DNA of 64,000 bases. Source: Lineus longissimus. Taxonomy: Eukaryota > Nemertea > Pilidiophora > Heteronemertea > Lineidae. The translations under genes were made by a program, and so were the position numbers. The stretch covers positions 7,502,001 to 7,566,000 of the forward strand of contig NC_088314.1 in NCBI RefSeq assembly GCF_910592395.1. The letters are read 5' to 3'. Below are positions 1 through 12,600 of this stretch, piece by piece (position 1 is the stretch's first letter; each line of letters opens with the position of its first letter). The notes under the pieces are model-generated. The model made no database searches and was not told the origin of the DNA. It saw only the letters and a list, made by a program, of their open reading frames with translations.

Positions 1-412
1 ATTCTTTTACCTGTGAAAAGGCAAAAACAACGACTGATGAAGACGATTTGTCACTGAATGTTTAACCATTCACTGCTAAACTGATTTAAAATGTCATTCC
101 GAATTATTAAGTATTAGGTACAACTGCCTAATTCATATGATTCTGTATCAAAATGTTAAACCAGCATGGCTTAATACACATCTGAGCATCAAACACAGGG
201 CTAGATCAGCCAGGAATTCTCCAAACTTTTGAGCTGAATGGAACCTGACATTATGACATGTACAGTGGGCATTATGATATGTTACGGGACACCTTTGATA
301 TTAGCACACCCTCTGTTTCAAGGACACTGATTTTGGTCTTGAATTGGTCATTTTCACACCTCTCTAATGAGGAGAGTATAACAGGGAACGAAAGAAAATG
401 AAAATTTTGTAC

Positions 413-518
413 CTTTTGCACCATATACGAATGGTAATCTATATCTATTGCGGTAGGCTGAGGTATGGATGTGATCGTCCATGTGTCATAGTCAGGATTG
501 TGCAGGCCATATAAATCA
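413..518 (-). CDS. Candidate further 3' exon of IPPK
   Basis: An acceptor (TTTTCTCGACAG) precedes 518 on the minus strand. The phase expected from the upstream exon (ending at 1653 with two spare bases) opens a 35-codon frame ending at a possible donor, AAG/GTACAA, at 413. The product contains PDYDTW and IDYHSYM; I cannot align it convincingly to the family. A further possible exon at about 10-54 (also preceded by CAG and followed by GTAAAAG) would encode a serine- and valine-rich peptide but does not connect in phase with this one. Treat both as guesses. Confidence 0.25.
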
Positions 519-777
519 CTGTCGAGAAAAATTAAGACAAAAGAAAATATGATTATATTCACAGTCACTCTCGGAATGCCGGGATTTGGGAAGACTTTTT
601 TACGAGGCAATTATAAATCTAGGTTAGATGTCTGTCAGGCTTGTAGCGATGTTCAAACGTTTGACAGATGGCATGGTCATGTTTCATCATAACCAGTTGA
701 TGTTGACATTTCTCCACTTTTTTTATGCAGCCAGATACACGTGTATTGTTTCAAGAGTGAGCCAACACGTTCAGGGA

Positions 778-1537
778 TGGCACTGTGGTAATAATGTGGA
801 GTGGCACTGTGGTAATGTTGTGGAGTGGCATTGTGGTAATAATGTGGAGTGGCACTGTGGTAATAATGTGGAGTGGCACTGTGGTAATGTTGTGGAGTGG
901 CACTGTGGTTATGTTGTTGAGTGGCACTGTGGTTATGTTGTTGAGTGGCACTGTGGTAATGTTGTTGAGTGGCACTGTGGTAATGTTGTTGAGTGGCACT
1001 GTGGTAATGTTGTTGAGTGGCACTGTGGTTATGTTGTTGAGTGGCACTGTGGTAATGTTGTGGAGTGGCACTGTGGTTATGTTGTTGAGTGGCACTGTGG
1101 TAATGTTGTGGAGTGGCACTGTGGTAATAATGTGGAGTGGCACTGTGGTTATGTTGTTGAGTGGCACTGTGGTAATGTTGTGGAGTGGCACTGTGGTAAT
1201 AATGTGGAGTGGCACTGTGGTAATGTTGTGGAGTGGCACTGTGGTAATAATGTGGAGTGGCACTGTGGTTATGTTGTTGAGTGGCACTGTGGTAATGTTG
1301 TGGAGTGGCACTGTGGTAATAATGTGGAGAGCACTGTGGTAATGTTGTGGAGTGGCATTGTGGTAATAATGTGGAGTGGCACTGTGGTTATGCTGTGGAG
1401 TGGCACTGTTGTTATGTTGTTGAGTGGCACTGTGGTAATAATGTTGAGTGGCACTGTGGTAATAATGTGGAGTGGCACTGTGGTTATGTTGTGGAGTGGC
1501 ATTGTGGTAATGTTGTGGAATGGCACTGTGGTATTGC
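778..1537. repeat. 24-bp minisatellite, about 32 copies
   Basis: A near-perfect tandem array with a 24-bp unit built around GTGGAGTGGCACTGTGG. Units differ mainly at GGTAATAAT, GGTAATGTT or GGTTATGTT and at GTGGAG versus GTTGAG, so variant units form irregular runs. Because 24 is divisible by three and the unit lacks stops, several frames stay open on both strands, giving spurious proteins with an 8-residue repeat. One unit near 1330 is a base short and shifts the frame. The array lies in the inferred intron downstream of the IPPK exon ending at 1653. Confidence 0.97.
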
Positions 1538-1652
1538 TCTTACCACAACTTGCAAAGTATGACACATGATCCGAGGCCGTGTGATGTCATGCTAGGAACT
1601 GCCAAAGGATGAAAAATAATGCATTATCACAAGACCTCCTTTAAATGCCTAC

Positions 1653-4600
1653 CTGGACTGATCAAGCTGACTTTTTTCTTCTAGATTTTGATACATTTTA
1701 TGCAGCTGTTCGATACCTAGGTCGTCTAGTAACTGAATCTGGAGAATGCGATCTAGGACACATCCTTTCGGCAATGATACGTCTTCTGCGATGACTGAAT
1801 GATGATCTGAATATGGAGAAAGCATGAGTCACTTTTATCATCATTATGATTACGCTAGCAAGTATACCCATCATGCGGGTAGGTTGAAGGGAGTTGCTTG
1901 CCCCAGCATAGACACTAGAATTGAAAGGGGTTAAACGACCACGTCGAAAACAATCTTGCATTCTGTCTTGCATGATCCAATACCTTTCTGACATAATTTG
2001 CTGTCTCTGTTAGCTCGTCGGGGGTGTAGTTAATCATACATGTCATCACATGTCGGTGTTGTTGGAACGGTATTCAGACGGGCCTTAATAGGTACACACC
2101 TTGCCCTGTCATCTACTGGGTTTATCAAATGTCCCCTACCCCATTTGTAATCATGAAAGGATTCACCTTTAGCTTGTTGGTAGTTGCTCATCCAACAAGC
2201 TTGCTTAGAACGACTTGTCCCACGTTCTGTCTCTTTTGAATGTCTCAGCGCTTGCACCACAAGACTCATGAGTTCATCGACACCGCTGGAAAGAATAACA
2301 AGGGAGTCTTTTCACAAAATATGATTTCTGCCAAATCATGAATATACTGGTGCTGTGAAGTCTCCAGAAGAAAAATTGAATACACAAAATACTGAAAACA
2401 GGTTTGTACGGAATTGCCAGAATAACCAGATTCTTGTAAGGAATAAAGGTTTTGTTTGACACTGACCCTGTTTTCATTCAAGTGAGGTTCACTCAGACGC
2501 AACAATTGGAATGACCCAGAAATGTTCACTGCCATTATCACTGCATTGCCTTAAATAATTTTTTTACCACTCTCTATCAAATTACTTTAGTTGAGCCGTT
2601 GATATGCCATGAGAAAATGAATTGCCCCTTGATGGCATTTAACTACATTGGTACTCAATACAATAAGCATGGATTGAATGACACACTAACACAGACGGTG
2701 CCCTATGTGTACGCTTTGATAATTAATAACATGACTACTCACTCTTGATCAGGTGTATTGTCTATTAAATCTTCGTTGAGAATACACTCTAAATCCCGTC
2801 TAGTGTCTTCACTGAGTATAGTTTTACCATTCTGAAATTTTAAAAATTCAAAGTCAGAAAAAAAATTGAATATTTAACGCAGTCTCATAGGACAGCATAC
2901 ATGGAGGTATAGTTTTACCATTCTGAAATTTTAAAAATTCAAAGTCAGAAAAAAAATTGAATATTTAACGCAGTCTCATAGGACAGCATACATGGAGGTA
3001 TAGTTTTACCATTCTGAAATTTTAAAAATTCAAAGTCAGAAAAAAAAAATTGAATATTTAACGCAGTCTCATATGACAGCATACATGGAGGTATCAGATA
3101 TTTGACCCACCATGGAGAAAGAACAATTAGGGTATTTACTTGCAATCTACTTTTTGCCTTCAATATCAAAGCCAATAATGATATCATTGGAAATCTGGGA
3201 TTAATGCTGTCACTGGATTGGAAAGTTTGAATATACAAACCTTAAAAATTCGTAAATTATTCTGCGGAATCTCAATAAGATTTTTTAATGTATGTTTCAT
3301 CCGTCTCGGATCCCTGTAAATTAATGGTGAATAGAGTAAGAAGCAGGAAAAATTATATAAAATTAACGTTTCTGTTATCTTTTTCAAAGGTTTTGAAAAT
3401 ACATGAGTTCCTGACCAGACATAGCATGTAGGCATTTCTTATCTGGTAGTGACTGAGCTAATTTAATTTTCATTCAACCAACCCAAAGTTAAGCCCATAC
3501 ATACCCTGAGAATAAATCGATTGGACAATACTTGCTGACTTCGGTCCATTTCTTCGTTGCTAACTGAAAGTAGAAAGATAACCCGCTTAGTAAAGGCCCT
3601 GCTTTTGGAAGGAAAACATATTGCCTGGTATCATACATTGTCAAAATACACGATCTGCAGAGTAAGTAGCATTGTACATGTATTATAGCCCTCAATGACA
3701 GACAAAACTACAAAAAACGATGCACGGACTCCGCATATTTGGCACTTTAACTTTGGAAGATGATTTTGCTGATATTTTGACAAGAGTTGGTATAACACCT
3801 ATCCGACTTCTCAGGATTTCCTTCACAGAAGTGCTTTCGGTGAACATGTTTAATGAGTATATCGGAGTTTTTCTCTTCATCAACATCATAAAGAATAGCT
3901 TACCTTTTGGTACTGATGCATACAGTATCTGCAGCATGAATACTTGAGCGGGTTCATACCAGGTGTTTGTGATCTGATCGGCATTGATCCAACCTTTGGC
4001 TGAAGAGAGGACAAAATGACTTGAGCTGATACGAAATTTGATGTACCCGGTACACTTATTACAAAATCTCAGGATGACCATTATTAGGACTCATCAGGTT
4101 TATTTCTTTTTCAATCTTAATGAAATGTTTAGGTGGGGTTTTTTTGTGTCCATCTACTCATGTGCCAAGTATGGATGTGAATATCCAGAAACGAAATATG
4201 GCCATAGGGCTGAAGAATTTTTTTTATTTCTGCACTGACAAAGCTGAACCCCGGATTGGCAGTGAGGTCGAGATCAATAAAACTCAACTTAAAAGGAATC
4301 CAACCAATAATTCTTGGTCCAGAGCCCCAAACATTGCAGACAAAATATTTACCAATGAACAGTGAAAATCAGTGAAAAGTAAAGATACCTTAATTTCCAC
4401 ACTGAACGTAGGATGACTAGACGTGCTCTTTGGAATGAAACAGGCATCGTGCATTTGTAAGGCATAGTGGCATGAGGGGTCAACCACTTTCTCGAGACGA
4501 TATCCTAAAAATAACAAAAGCAAGTCTAAGAAAATGACTACTTGTTATGAAGTATAATGGTGTAATTAAGAAGAAAATAATAAAATCACAAATTGAAAAA

Positions 4601-5287
4601 AGCTTTGATTTACAAAAAGGAATTTTAAGCCCAAGCTCTCATTTGTTTGGCTGGAACTGGTACCTTGTAACTCGCTATGTTTCAGCTAACAAGCATAACT
4701 TCAAACACAAAAGGTGCATCAAAATGATCTATAACATCAATCAAATCTTCTGTAAAGGCATGGTTTCAAGAAAATGGCCAGATGTTTTGGAAACATTGGC
4801 AGTTGTTGATTTCACATGACTGCCAACAGCTTTCTCACAATACGTACCAGGTCGCTTCCTTACAAACTCTGTGTTGACTTTATCAACCAGCCCTTCCTCC
4901 AAACTCACAATTTTCTGAAGAAAAATATCAATTATTACCCAAAGCATTTTAAAATGTGGTTTGGAAGTTGCCTTGTTAATCCAGATGAAAAATATCAGAT
5001 TCAAAAAGTAAATGTACATGTATGCAACAGTTTACCCCACTTTTTGTAGATCAACCAGAGTAATTTCGGGGAGCTGAATTCCTTTCCAAAACTCAGTCAC
5101 ACAAGGCTCAGTTTCCTTATTACACATAACGTAATGTAGGTCAATGGCGCTTAATACGGGGCAAAAGTAGGTCACTGGTGCTTACCACGGGTTTAACATA
5201 CTCATTGCCCACTAGGGGATGGAGGACTTTATAGATGTAGTCCACGCCCTGCTGAAGTTGATCCTTTCCCTCGTCATGCACAGTAAC
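1653..5287 (-). CDS. IPPK: Inositol-pentakisphosphate 2-kinase (IPPK), partial at both ends
   Basis: The family phosphorylates the 2-position of inositol pentakisphosphate to make phytate (InsP6) in cytosol and nucleus. Nine exons join in frame on the minus strand: 5287-5186, 4914-4848, 4504-4389, 3999-3904, 3563-3505, 3313-3241, 2831-2743, 2285-2140, 1806-1653, about 300 codons. Diagnostic matches in family order are the EIK/PK substrate-site motif (split by the intron 4388-4000), CRYCMHQ, a SKYCPIDLFSG-like segment, NNLRIFK, and PKGCVLDRILQIQLLDDL. The N-terminal GEGN nucleotide-binding segment is missing: its exon should lie above 5287 but I could not find it. The C-terminal end should lie below 1653. 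Two points are odd. The acceptor of exon 2831-2743 lies in a 91-bp tandem triplication, and the intron below 1653 holds a large 24-bp minisatellite. The donor at 2139 (GTAGGG) was chosen by phase and is the least certain junction. Confidence 0.87.
2820..3094. repeat. 91-bp tandem triplication spanning an IPPK splice acceptor
   Basis: Three head-to-tail copies begin at 2820, 2911 and 3002. They are nearly identical; the third has a longer A run and one T/G difference. Each copy contains, on the minus strand, the sequence TTTCAG/AATGGTAAAACTATA, which is the acceptor and first codons of the IPPK exon ending at 2743. The true exon therefore has three equally good-looking acceptors (exon starts 2831, 2922 and 3013). 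Confidence 0.95.
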
Positions 5288-5614
5288 CTGCAACATTGAA
5301 ATTGAATGATTTCTACATGTAACAACAGGTATTGTTGTATAGTAATTGTAAAACCTTTCTTATGAGTAGCACTGTAATGTGTAATTCTTGGAATTAAGTG
5401 TGCGGGATTATTGGAATTGGGTTTAGATAAGATACCTGTGGATAATCGTGGAAAATTCCCACGGTCTACTTTTAATCTTCCATTCTCCCCAGCGTGATCA
5501 ATTACGTCAGCATTGATGCGGCTCCTCATTGGATGGAGACGCATCAATGTTGCCCCCTGATTGGTGCAGACAAAGCTGCGCGTGAATACAAAACAGCTGT
5601 CCGTACGCTCTCGA

Positions 5615-5652
5615 CAGAAAGAGAGAGATAGAGAGAGAGCGAGAGAGAGTTA
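5615..5652. repeat. GA-rich simple repeat
   Basis: A short run of GAGA-type microsatellite between IPPK exons and the repeat region. No gene signal is seen around it. Confidence 0.8.
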
Positions 5653-6330
5653 TTCCAGTCGCCCGAGTATTTCTAATCACGTGCACGAATCGTCATCCCG
5701 ACGAACTATTTTATCAATTATGACTTTGGTGTGTATAATTTTGTGAAGCAGTGTTAGAATAAAGGATCCGGACATTAGAAGGCAAATTCAGGACTTATTA
5801 CTTTTGTAACCTGTGCAAATACAACAGTATTGGGGGAAGAAAATATTTTTTTGGGCCCACGCATCACTTTGGTTTTTAGTAGATGCGGCAGTGTATGACC
5901 GTCAAACAAAAAAATTTCAGAAGGGTCGTACTCCACTCATAGTTATATTCATATTTCAGCAAACAACTGTGACTGTGGAATTCCTTATAAAATTTCTGTC
6001 AAAATCAAATTTATACCTGAGACGATTTTTCTTCTAATCTGTTTGTTTTCTTTAAGCGATAAACCACCTTGTTGTACTGCAATATAAAGAGAGAGCAAAA
6101 TTGTTAAATCATGGCACATTGGTAAAATCATTGACAAAAATGGTGTGATCAAAAGGGGTGGGGTCAAAGCATTCTCGTCATAAGCTAGCCCTGACCACCA
6201 CTGAATTAGGTCTTAGGTTGAATATTATTTAAGAATAAAACAAGATTTTTAAAGTAAGGTTGATTTTATTGTTCAATGTCACCGTCACAGGTAGGCCCCC
6301 TACATGTAAATAACTCAACGAAAACAGCAA

Positions 6331-7020
6331 TGCCAATTATTGTCTTCAAGGACAAAAGCACAACCTAAAAAATCAACCATCACCATCACGGTGTATAGTT
6401 TAGTAAATGAAGAGTGGGTTGGTTGAAGGAGGCGCACATGTTGAAGTGTTTCTTTGGTAGTCGTGACAGTCTCTGGGCTGTGGGGCCAGGAAAAAATGTG
6501 AAGCCTATATAGATGATGTGGCATGTCTATGAGACTATGAGTATCATGATGGTGCTGATGGTGCTGATGAGTGATGATTGATCTTGAGACTTTGATGGAT
6601 TGACTATTGAGGAGTCACACACCACATGCACACACCCACCTTATGCGACAAAACAAGTCCATTATGTCCTTCAGCTCTGTAAGTTAAACTCTTGGAGAAA
6701 GAAAGTGGCTCAGCCTTCTCCATCCTACCTCGAATTCTGCTTTTATGGAGAGGTAATGACTTTATGCATGATTACATGGATTACATGGAATATGATGGAT
6801 TAACCCTGATTTTTTTTAAACAGCGCCTCCATAAGGTGTTGAAAAGATACACCTGTGTTGTAACAATTGTAACCCAGCTGAAATATTAAGTATTCATTGA
6901 TTCATATAGTATAAAGACCTTGGTAAATACTTGAATTGTTGTTGTATTTTATCTTGCCTAATAATGGCATAAAATGTATCGTTTTATAAAATTCCATCAG
7001 TACATAACTAATCAAAGGAT
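6331..7020 (+). repeat. Dispersed repeat, copy 1 (uninterrupted by the fold-back)
   Basis: This stretch is strongly similar, block by block, to 19319-19370 plus 21604-22220. Shared landmarks are TTGTCTTCAAGGACAAAAGC, GGGTTGGTTGAAGGAGGCGC, the block from CGACAAAACAAGTCCATT to GAGAGGTAATGA (about 6650-6755 here, 21840-21950 there), and CATAAAATGTATCGTTTTAT. It lacks the 2.2-kb fold-back present in the other copy, so it represents the empty site. No coding potential is recognised. The alignment stops at 7020, exactly where a MITE-like element begins. Confidence 0.85.
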
Positions 7021-7021
7021 A

Positions 7022-7276
7022 TGACTTTTGAACACCCACTTTTCTTGTTTTCCCGATAGAGGCGCCTCTGTCTACGATAGAGGCGCCACTGTCTAAGCGT
7101 GAAAAACTCGACTAGTCCAACAGTCGTTGTAGTATGCACCGAGCATTATCCGTGAGATGTATGAAAAAATAGGTAGATAAAAAAGATGTATTTTGGCATA
7201 AATAATATAATACAATACATGCAATATATGAATAAGTAAACATGGGAAAGTGCGTAAAGTGGGTGTTCAAAAGTCA
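7022..7276. mobile_element. MITE-like element with TA target duplication
   Basis: A 255-bp element with terminal inverted repeats of about 21 bp beginning TGACTTTTGAACACCCACTT on the left, with the exact complement on the right. It is flanked by TA on both sides (7020-7021 and 7277-7278), as expected of Tc1/mariner-type insertion. It has no open frame and is non-autonomous. Just inside the left end is a duplicated GATAGAGGCGCC box. Confidence 0.75.
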
Positions 7277-7522
7277 TAACTTGGGCCTCGTTTTGGGATT
7301 TGTCGTATATACGTCACTGGGGCTGAAGTCTATTAATAGATGGGGATGACCACACGTTGTGAGGAACGAAATCAGCGCCTCTAGTGTCAAGATTGATCCT
7401 GCCACTGATGGTACATTGTGCATGGGTGGTGTAAAGTGAAAGATAGTCCCTCAAATCATAGAGTCTTTCACACATGTCTTAAATTGTTTATTGCTTCTCA
7501 GGACCTGTAGCATCTTGACGAG

Positions 7523-8245
7523 ATAAACCATTCAATGTGAACTCAAATGATTGTGGCCATCTGAACTTGGCAATATGAATTCATAGTCATACTACTGGTG
7601 AAAAACCATTCAATGTGAAAGTGATTTAGGTGATCTGAGAAATATTGATTCAGAGGCCCTACTAATGATCGTAAACCATTCAATGTGAATTTAATGTAAA
7701 CCATACAATACAATGATTGTGGTCATCTGATAGATTTTGATTCATACAAAAACCCATTCAATGTATCACATGCTGAATATCCCATCATTGGGTCACCAGT
7801 TTGCTGGTTTAAATGCATGACTATATTTAAAACAATACTAGTTGAAGTGTTGGAGCACCACCAGGCATGTAAAGAAGAAAAGCAAATATAAATCATTTTC
7901 TTTTGAAAATTATTTATTGTTGCACATTCCAAGAATTATCCTCACATGGCAACTTGGAAAGTCAGTGTAGGAGGAAAACCGTTTCAACGGGAGAAAACCT
8001 ACGCAATGGAGGGAGTCGTCAACTCCATCACACAGGTGACAGGCACAGCGATTACGACCATAATGACTTCATACATGTACATTACATCGATTATAGTCAC
8101 TGTACCACTCCAATGCCCTTTAAAGGACGAGACATGGAGATAATTGTACTATCACACATGTTCTCCTCCTTTAAAATGTCCAAAAAAGACACACTGCTGA
8201 ATAGAGATCTTACACGAGATGACTCAACAATTCCAACAATGAGCT
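7523..8245 (+). pseudogene. Possible decayed C2H2 zinc-finger sequence
   Basis: The string AAACCATTCAATGTGA, or a close variant, recurs at about 7526, 7603, 7673 and 7748. The spacing is 70-77 bp, near the 84-bp period of tandem C2H2 fingers. One copy is preceded by ACTGGTGAAAAACCATTC, which reads TGEKPF, the classical finger linker. Near 8180 a stretch reads like CPKKTH followed by DLTR, as in a finger helix. Every copy is broken by stops or a one-base deletion. The similarity is by eye only and could be chance repetition. Confidence 0.3.
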
Positions 8246-9696
8246 GGTACTAAACCTCTGCATGCATTCATCATATACAAGTTTTAGCTTTTGTACATGT
8301 TTTAAAACCTATTGTGTATGACTTAAGTTGAGCCATGTTCAGTGAACAATAGGTAAGGTCACTCACTTGCTCTCATTAATCCATGACTAAACAGGTTTAG
8401 GGCCCAATTTGAATAACAAAAGAACCACATTTCTCATGGCTAGGAACTGGACAGAGGCTGCCAATTAGCATGACAAAAGGAGCAGAGGTGACATGTATTT
8501 GCATGACAAAAGAGGTAGCTTTGAACTGGCAAGACTGAATGTTGGTCTGCCAGGTTTTTTTTTCAAGTTGAGTCTTAGATCTCTTTTATTTTACTTACAA
8601 GATTTACATGCATTACAAATATAATTACATACATATATGACAATATAAAACGTCTTACAAATTGACGTTACACTTTTCTCAAATCATTCAGTACCAAGTC
8701 CATTAAAAATTTTCTTGATGGGGCAAAATGATATCTTTATGATAATCATGCTCTTGCAATAAATTTTCTTGAATCAAAACAAAGAAAAAGACTAAGATTC
8801 TTTCCTGTAAGACCGCTATAGGTAGGATCAAGAACCAGTCTTATTCAGATAAGTTTCAATAAAACAATAGTTTTATTGACACATTTCTATTTCAATAGTT
8901 TGATATCTTAATATTTTAACATTGACTATTTTAAAACAATAGTTTTATTGACAAAGCTTATCAGTTAAATTGGTGAAAAGATGTTTTGCATCCCGTGATT
9001 TTTTTGTTCACAGGTATTGATGAAAATGTGACTAGGAAATAAAATTCACCAGATTTTTGTTGTTGGTCAGTTGTCTCAAGTATGAAGGTAAAGACACTGA
9101 GCAACTGAGCCAGCCAATGATACGAAGGATCTTTGGCGCCTTGGCCCAGGTAGTGTTTAAATGTCGGTGGATTCTGTGGTACTGAAGAGATCAAGAAACA
9201 GTAAAAAGGCCTACGGTTCCATCAAGACACACATGTTCATTCGCTTTGCCTGGGGTCAGAGCAAAGCGAATGTCATGTGAACCCCATGTCTCATGTGATG
9301 GACATAATCAAAAACAATATCTGATGAATTCGGTGATTTTTTAAGCAGAAAGACCTTTTTTGCTTGAAACAAATCTGAAGCAGCCTGTAGGGTTCCAATG
9401 AACCCTAGGCTATTGCAAATGTTTTGTTTGGGTACCAACTTACCCTGTTGGCTGTCCTGTTAGTCAGAACATCCCCTCCACATTTTGATTTTTCTTATCA
9501 ATCTTGCTTGAAAATAATTTCTGGGCTTGTGACATGCCCTGGTTACCTTATTACCCCCTCCCCCATTTTCTAAACTCTTCTTTAAATGTGTACGATTTTG
9601 AGCGATGGCAAGAGTTTGTCATTGCCCGAAAGAAGGCAAATAATTGCCCTCTCGCAATCAGGAACTAAAATATCAGGATTTTTATCAAATCACCTT

Positions 9697-12600
9697 TCAA
9701 TCAGATATTGCAATAAAAGGGTAAGGCCTACGGTGACAAAAATCGAACCTCCTTGACGGCGACGGGAGCATGGTAGAGATGCGCTGGCTCAGCAACATCC
9801 TCCTCCCTCCTGTGGGATGGCTCATCTCCTGAAAAGAAACAGACAACATAATATCATATTTGTAAGTGCACACCATCATCAGAAAAATATATGATGCACT
9901 GGAACGCATTAGTTTCGATGATAGTAAGGTTAAGATTAGAACAGAAATGATAAAGCACCAACTTTATTGACATCTATTTAGTTACAATACTGTGAAAAAT
10001 TGCCTTTCTCGGGTCTTTCCCCAATATCACCAAATGAGCCAATCTCAGAAAATCTGGATGCTAAAATTGAGAACGCATCAGTATCAGCCAACAGATTATG
10101 CTGAATGGTCCAAACCATATTGATTGACCTGGTAATGATGGTCTTGCACTCTGACTCGATAACAGAAGTACATGAAGTAACCAGTCGATTTCATACTCAG
10201 GGTGATTCATCATTTTCAAGCCAACTGCCCTCAAAACAATAGGTTGGAGTGGAGCCAGGGCCTGATACACTCCAGACGCAGTGGACAGGCCTCATCTCTC
10301 ACCCTAACCACTGCGATAAGTCAAGTGGTAAGCTTTCATTTGTACCGATGACCTCAACGAATTGGCAGGCTACCAGCCATAATACAGTGCCGTCAGTTTA
10401 TCAACTGGCTTGAAGGGGCGCTGTAGTTGGAATAACATTTTGATTAATTTTCGCTAATTAGCACGAATAAAGTTCAAAGTAGTTGTATTCCAAGTTAGCT
10501 TCTGTAACCGGAGATCATGTGCAAAGATCTTTCCATCTAATCAATTTGTTCGTTGTTTATTCACATGTAGGTCAACTAACGATACAACGCAGTGCGTATG
10601 CATATACCAATAAAACCACGGGAGAAATGAAGTGTATGAATATCAGCTGCACTATTATTTATGCCATAGCGATATCCACTGAGCATCCAGTTTCGATGAA
10701 AAAAAAATGCCCTTACAGTTTCGTGACAGCAATGCCCATTGGCTAATCGTCCAGCCGCACGAATTCCCACTATTTGTGGCAGTCCCTTAGGAGATCCAAT
10801 TAGGATAAATTGAAGTAATGGACTGCCCCAGGAGTGTAGGGCGTGACAGAAGAACTTTTGAGCAATATTCTATACCTTAGGCGACTGTAATCATATATAT
10901 GTCAATAAAGTTGTTGTGTTTTGTTACCATTCAAACCTTAACCTCACAAATGAATATCTTCAACACTGCATGAAATAGTCCATGTGCTCACCTGGGTTCC
11001 TACAGTAAAGGGTCATTATTTGATATGTGACATCAAAAAGTAGAGGTAATCAAAGTTTGTCATCAGTGGCCAATTGATGATTTTCACGAATAGAGAGGGG
11101 TTTCCTCAAGTTTGAATGCGAGACATGTAAGCCTAAGAACCATATTAGACCAAAAATTTGCTGGGATAGGAGATCTTTCCCTTTGTGCATAGTTTCAGGT
11201 CAAAGGCCCCACTCAGTGGTTACAAAACTCGCGCTGCTGATGGACAAAAGTGTTCATCTCTGAACTTTGACCTTGGTGACCTTGACAAGGAGGTCAATCA
11301 AATCAAAGCCCGACTGAAAAAATATGTTTCATCATCAGATACACAGAAACTAAAAATGTTATGAGAATTTGACCATTTGTTAAGAAGGAGGAGCTGGTTT
11401 TGTGTTTTTTACATTCTCCCCTCCCCCGTGGCCAATGGAACCAAAATTCAGTCTGGAAGGAGAGCTTGCCTTTTGTTACATACTGCATAGACACTATTTA
11501 GCCGGTTTTGGAGCATCTGTTTCACATACTGACATAGGCCTGTTGCACGTTATATAGGCTTTTTGTACAGGTGCCCATCAACTGGCTAAATAGCGTCTCC
11601 ACAGTATGTTCAAAGGCCAAGTGGTTACAAAATGTGCCCTACCAAAGGACGAAACATTGGAATTTCGAACTTTGACACTGTGACCTTGAAAGTAGATCAA
11701 ATATAAAATCCTTCTGATACATTATGTCTCTTCCTCAGATACACACACAGGAGAAATTTCTTGAGCATCTGACTATTTCTTAAGGAGTTAGAGCGGTTTT
11801 TGTGTTTTCACATTTTGCCCCTTGGTGGCCAAACTAAGAATTAGATCAAAACTAAATTTGGCCTGGAAGGAGATCTTGCCCAGTGTGAAGTTTATGGACC
11901 GGTTCATGGACCTGGGAGTTATGAGACGTGGCCTGCTGACAGACAATGACGACGATGACAGATGATGGACGCTCCATGATGGCCAGCTTGCAGGTGAGCT
12001 AAAAAACATGCAGTACCAATTTCAACTACAGTTTTCATTGTAAATTCAGAAAAATGTCTATGGCCAGCAAAGTGGTTTCTTTCCTGGACAGTGATTTGAA
12101 ACCTTTACCTTCCCGCATTTTGAGTCTTTTCAGACCTACTTAGTGGGACATGTGGCGGCCTCTTACAGTTACACCGTCAAATAGTGTGAAAACTATGCAA
12201 TTGAAAGGCCGGGACAGTCTACAAAGCATGCACTGAATTGAATGACCGCATATGGCGGCAGCCGTGACACAGCCACATTAAACAAAGGTTGTGTTTGGCC
12301 TTGAAATTACATTAGAGAGGATAAGAGATCGTTCCGCTAACACTAATGCTACCATTTTTTATGGTTATTTATTTTTACAATTGGAAAATGAAACGGTGGG
12401 CTCACCGTATAGATATTTGGTGGTTACAGGTTAGCCAAGAATAACATTGGCGATGAAATAGCATATATGTTCTAAACCTGAAATACATTATTTGATACGA
12501 TAACTTTTAAAATAGTGTTCGTTATCGTGTTAGCGGAAGGATCCCTTATCCTCTCATTGCTGGCAGAGGCAGGTTCACCGGTCAGCAGACAATCAAAAAT

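Larger units (their letters stand above)
7280..12300. other. Long interval without a recognisable gene
   Basis: Apart from the possible zinc-finger remnant at 7.5-8.2 kb, the AGGTCA-rich repeat at 11.2-11.9 kb and one weak minus-strand exon candidate at 9697-9828, I see only AT-rich non-coding sequence. The open frames are short (under 120 codons), lack recognisable domains and are not joined by convincing splice sites. Confidence 0.6.

Noticed and set aside
778-1537. Possible CRISPR array
   Set aside because: Units are contiguous 24-bp tandem repeats without unique spacers, in an intron-rich animal genome.
628-1569. A 313-codon open frame with an 8-residue repeat (WHCGNVVE-like), and long frames antisense to it
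   Set aside because: It is a by-product of a stop-free 24-bp minisatellite. All related frames are open on both strands, it lacks normal flanking coding sequence, and a one-base-short unit shifts the frame near 1330.
5430-5547. Minus-strand segment containing DHAGENGRLKV as the missing IPPK N-terminal exon
   Set aside because: It only loosely resembles the GEGN motif, and its possible donor (5430 region) does not give the required phase 0 in the open frame.
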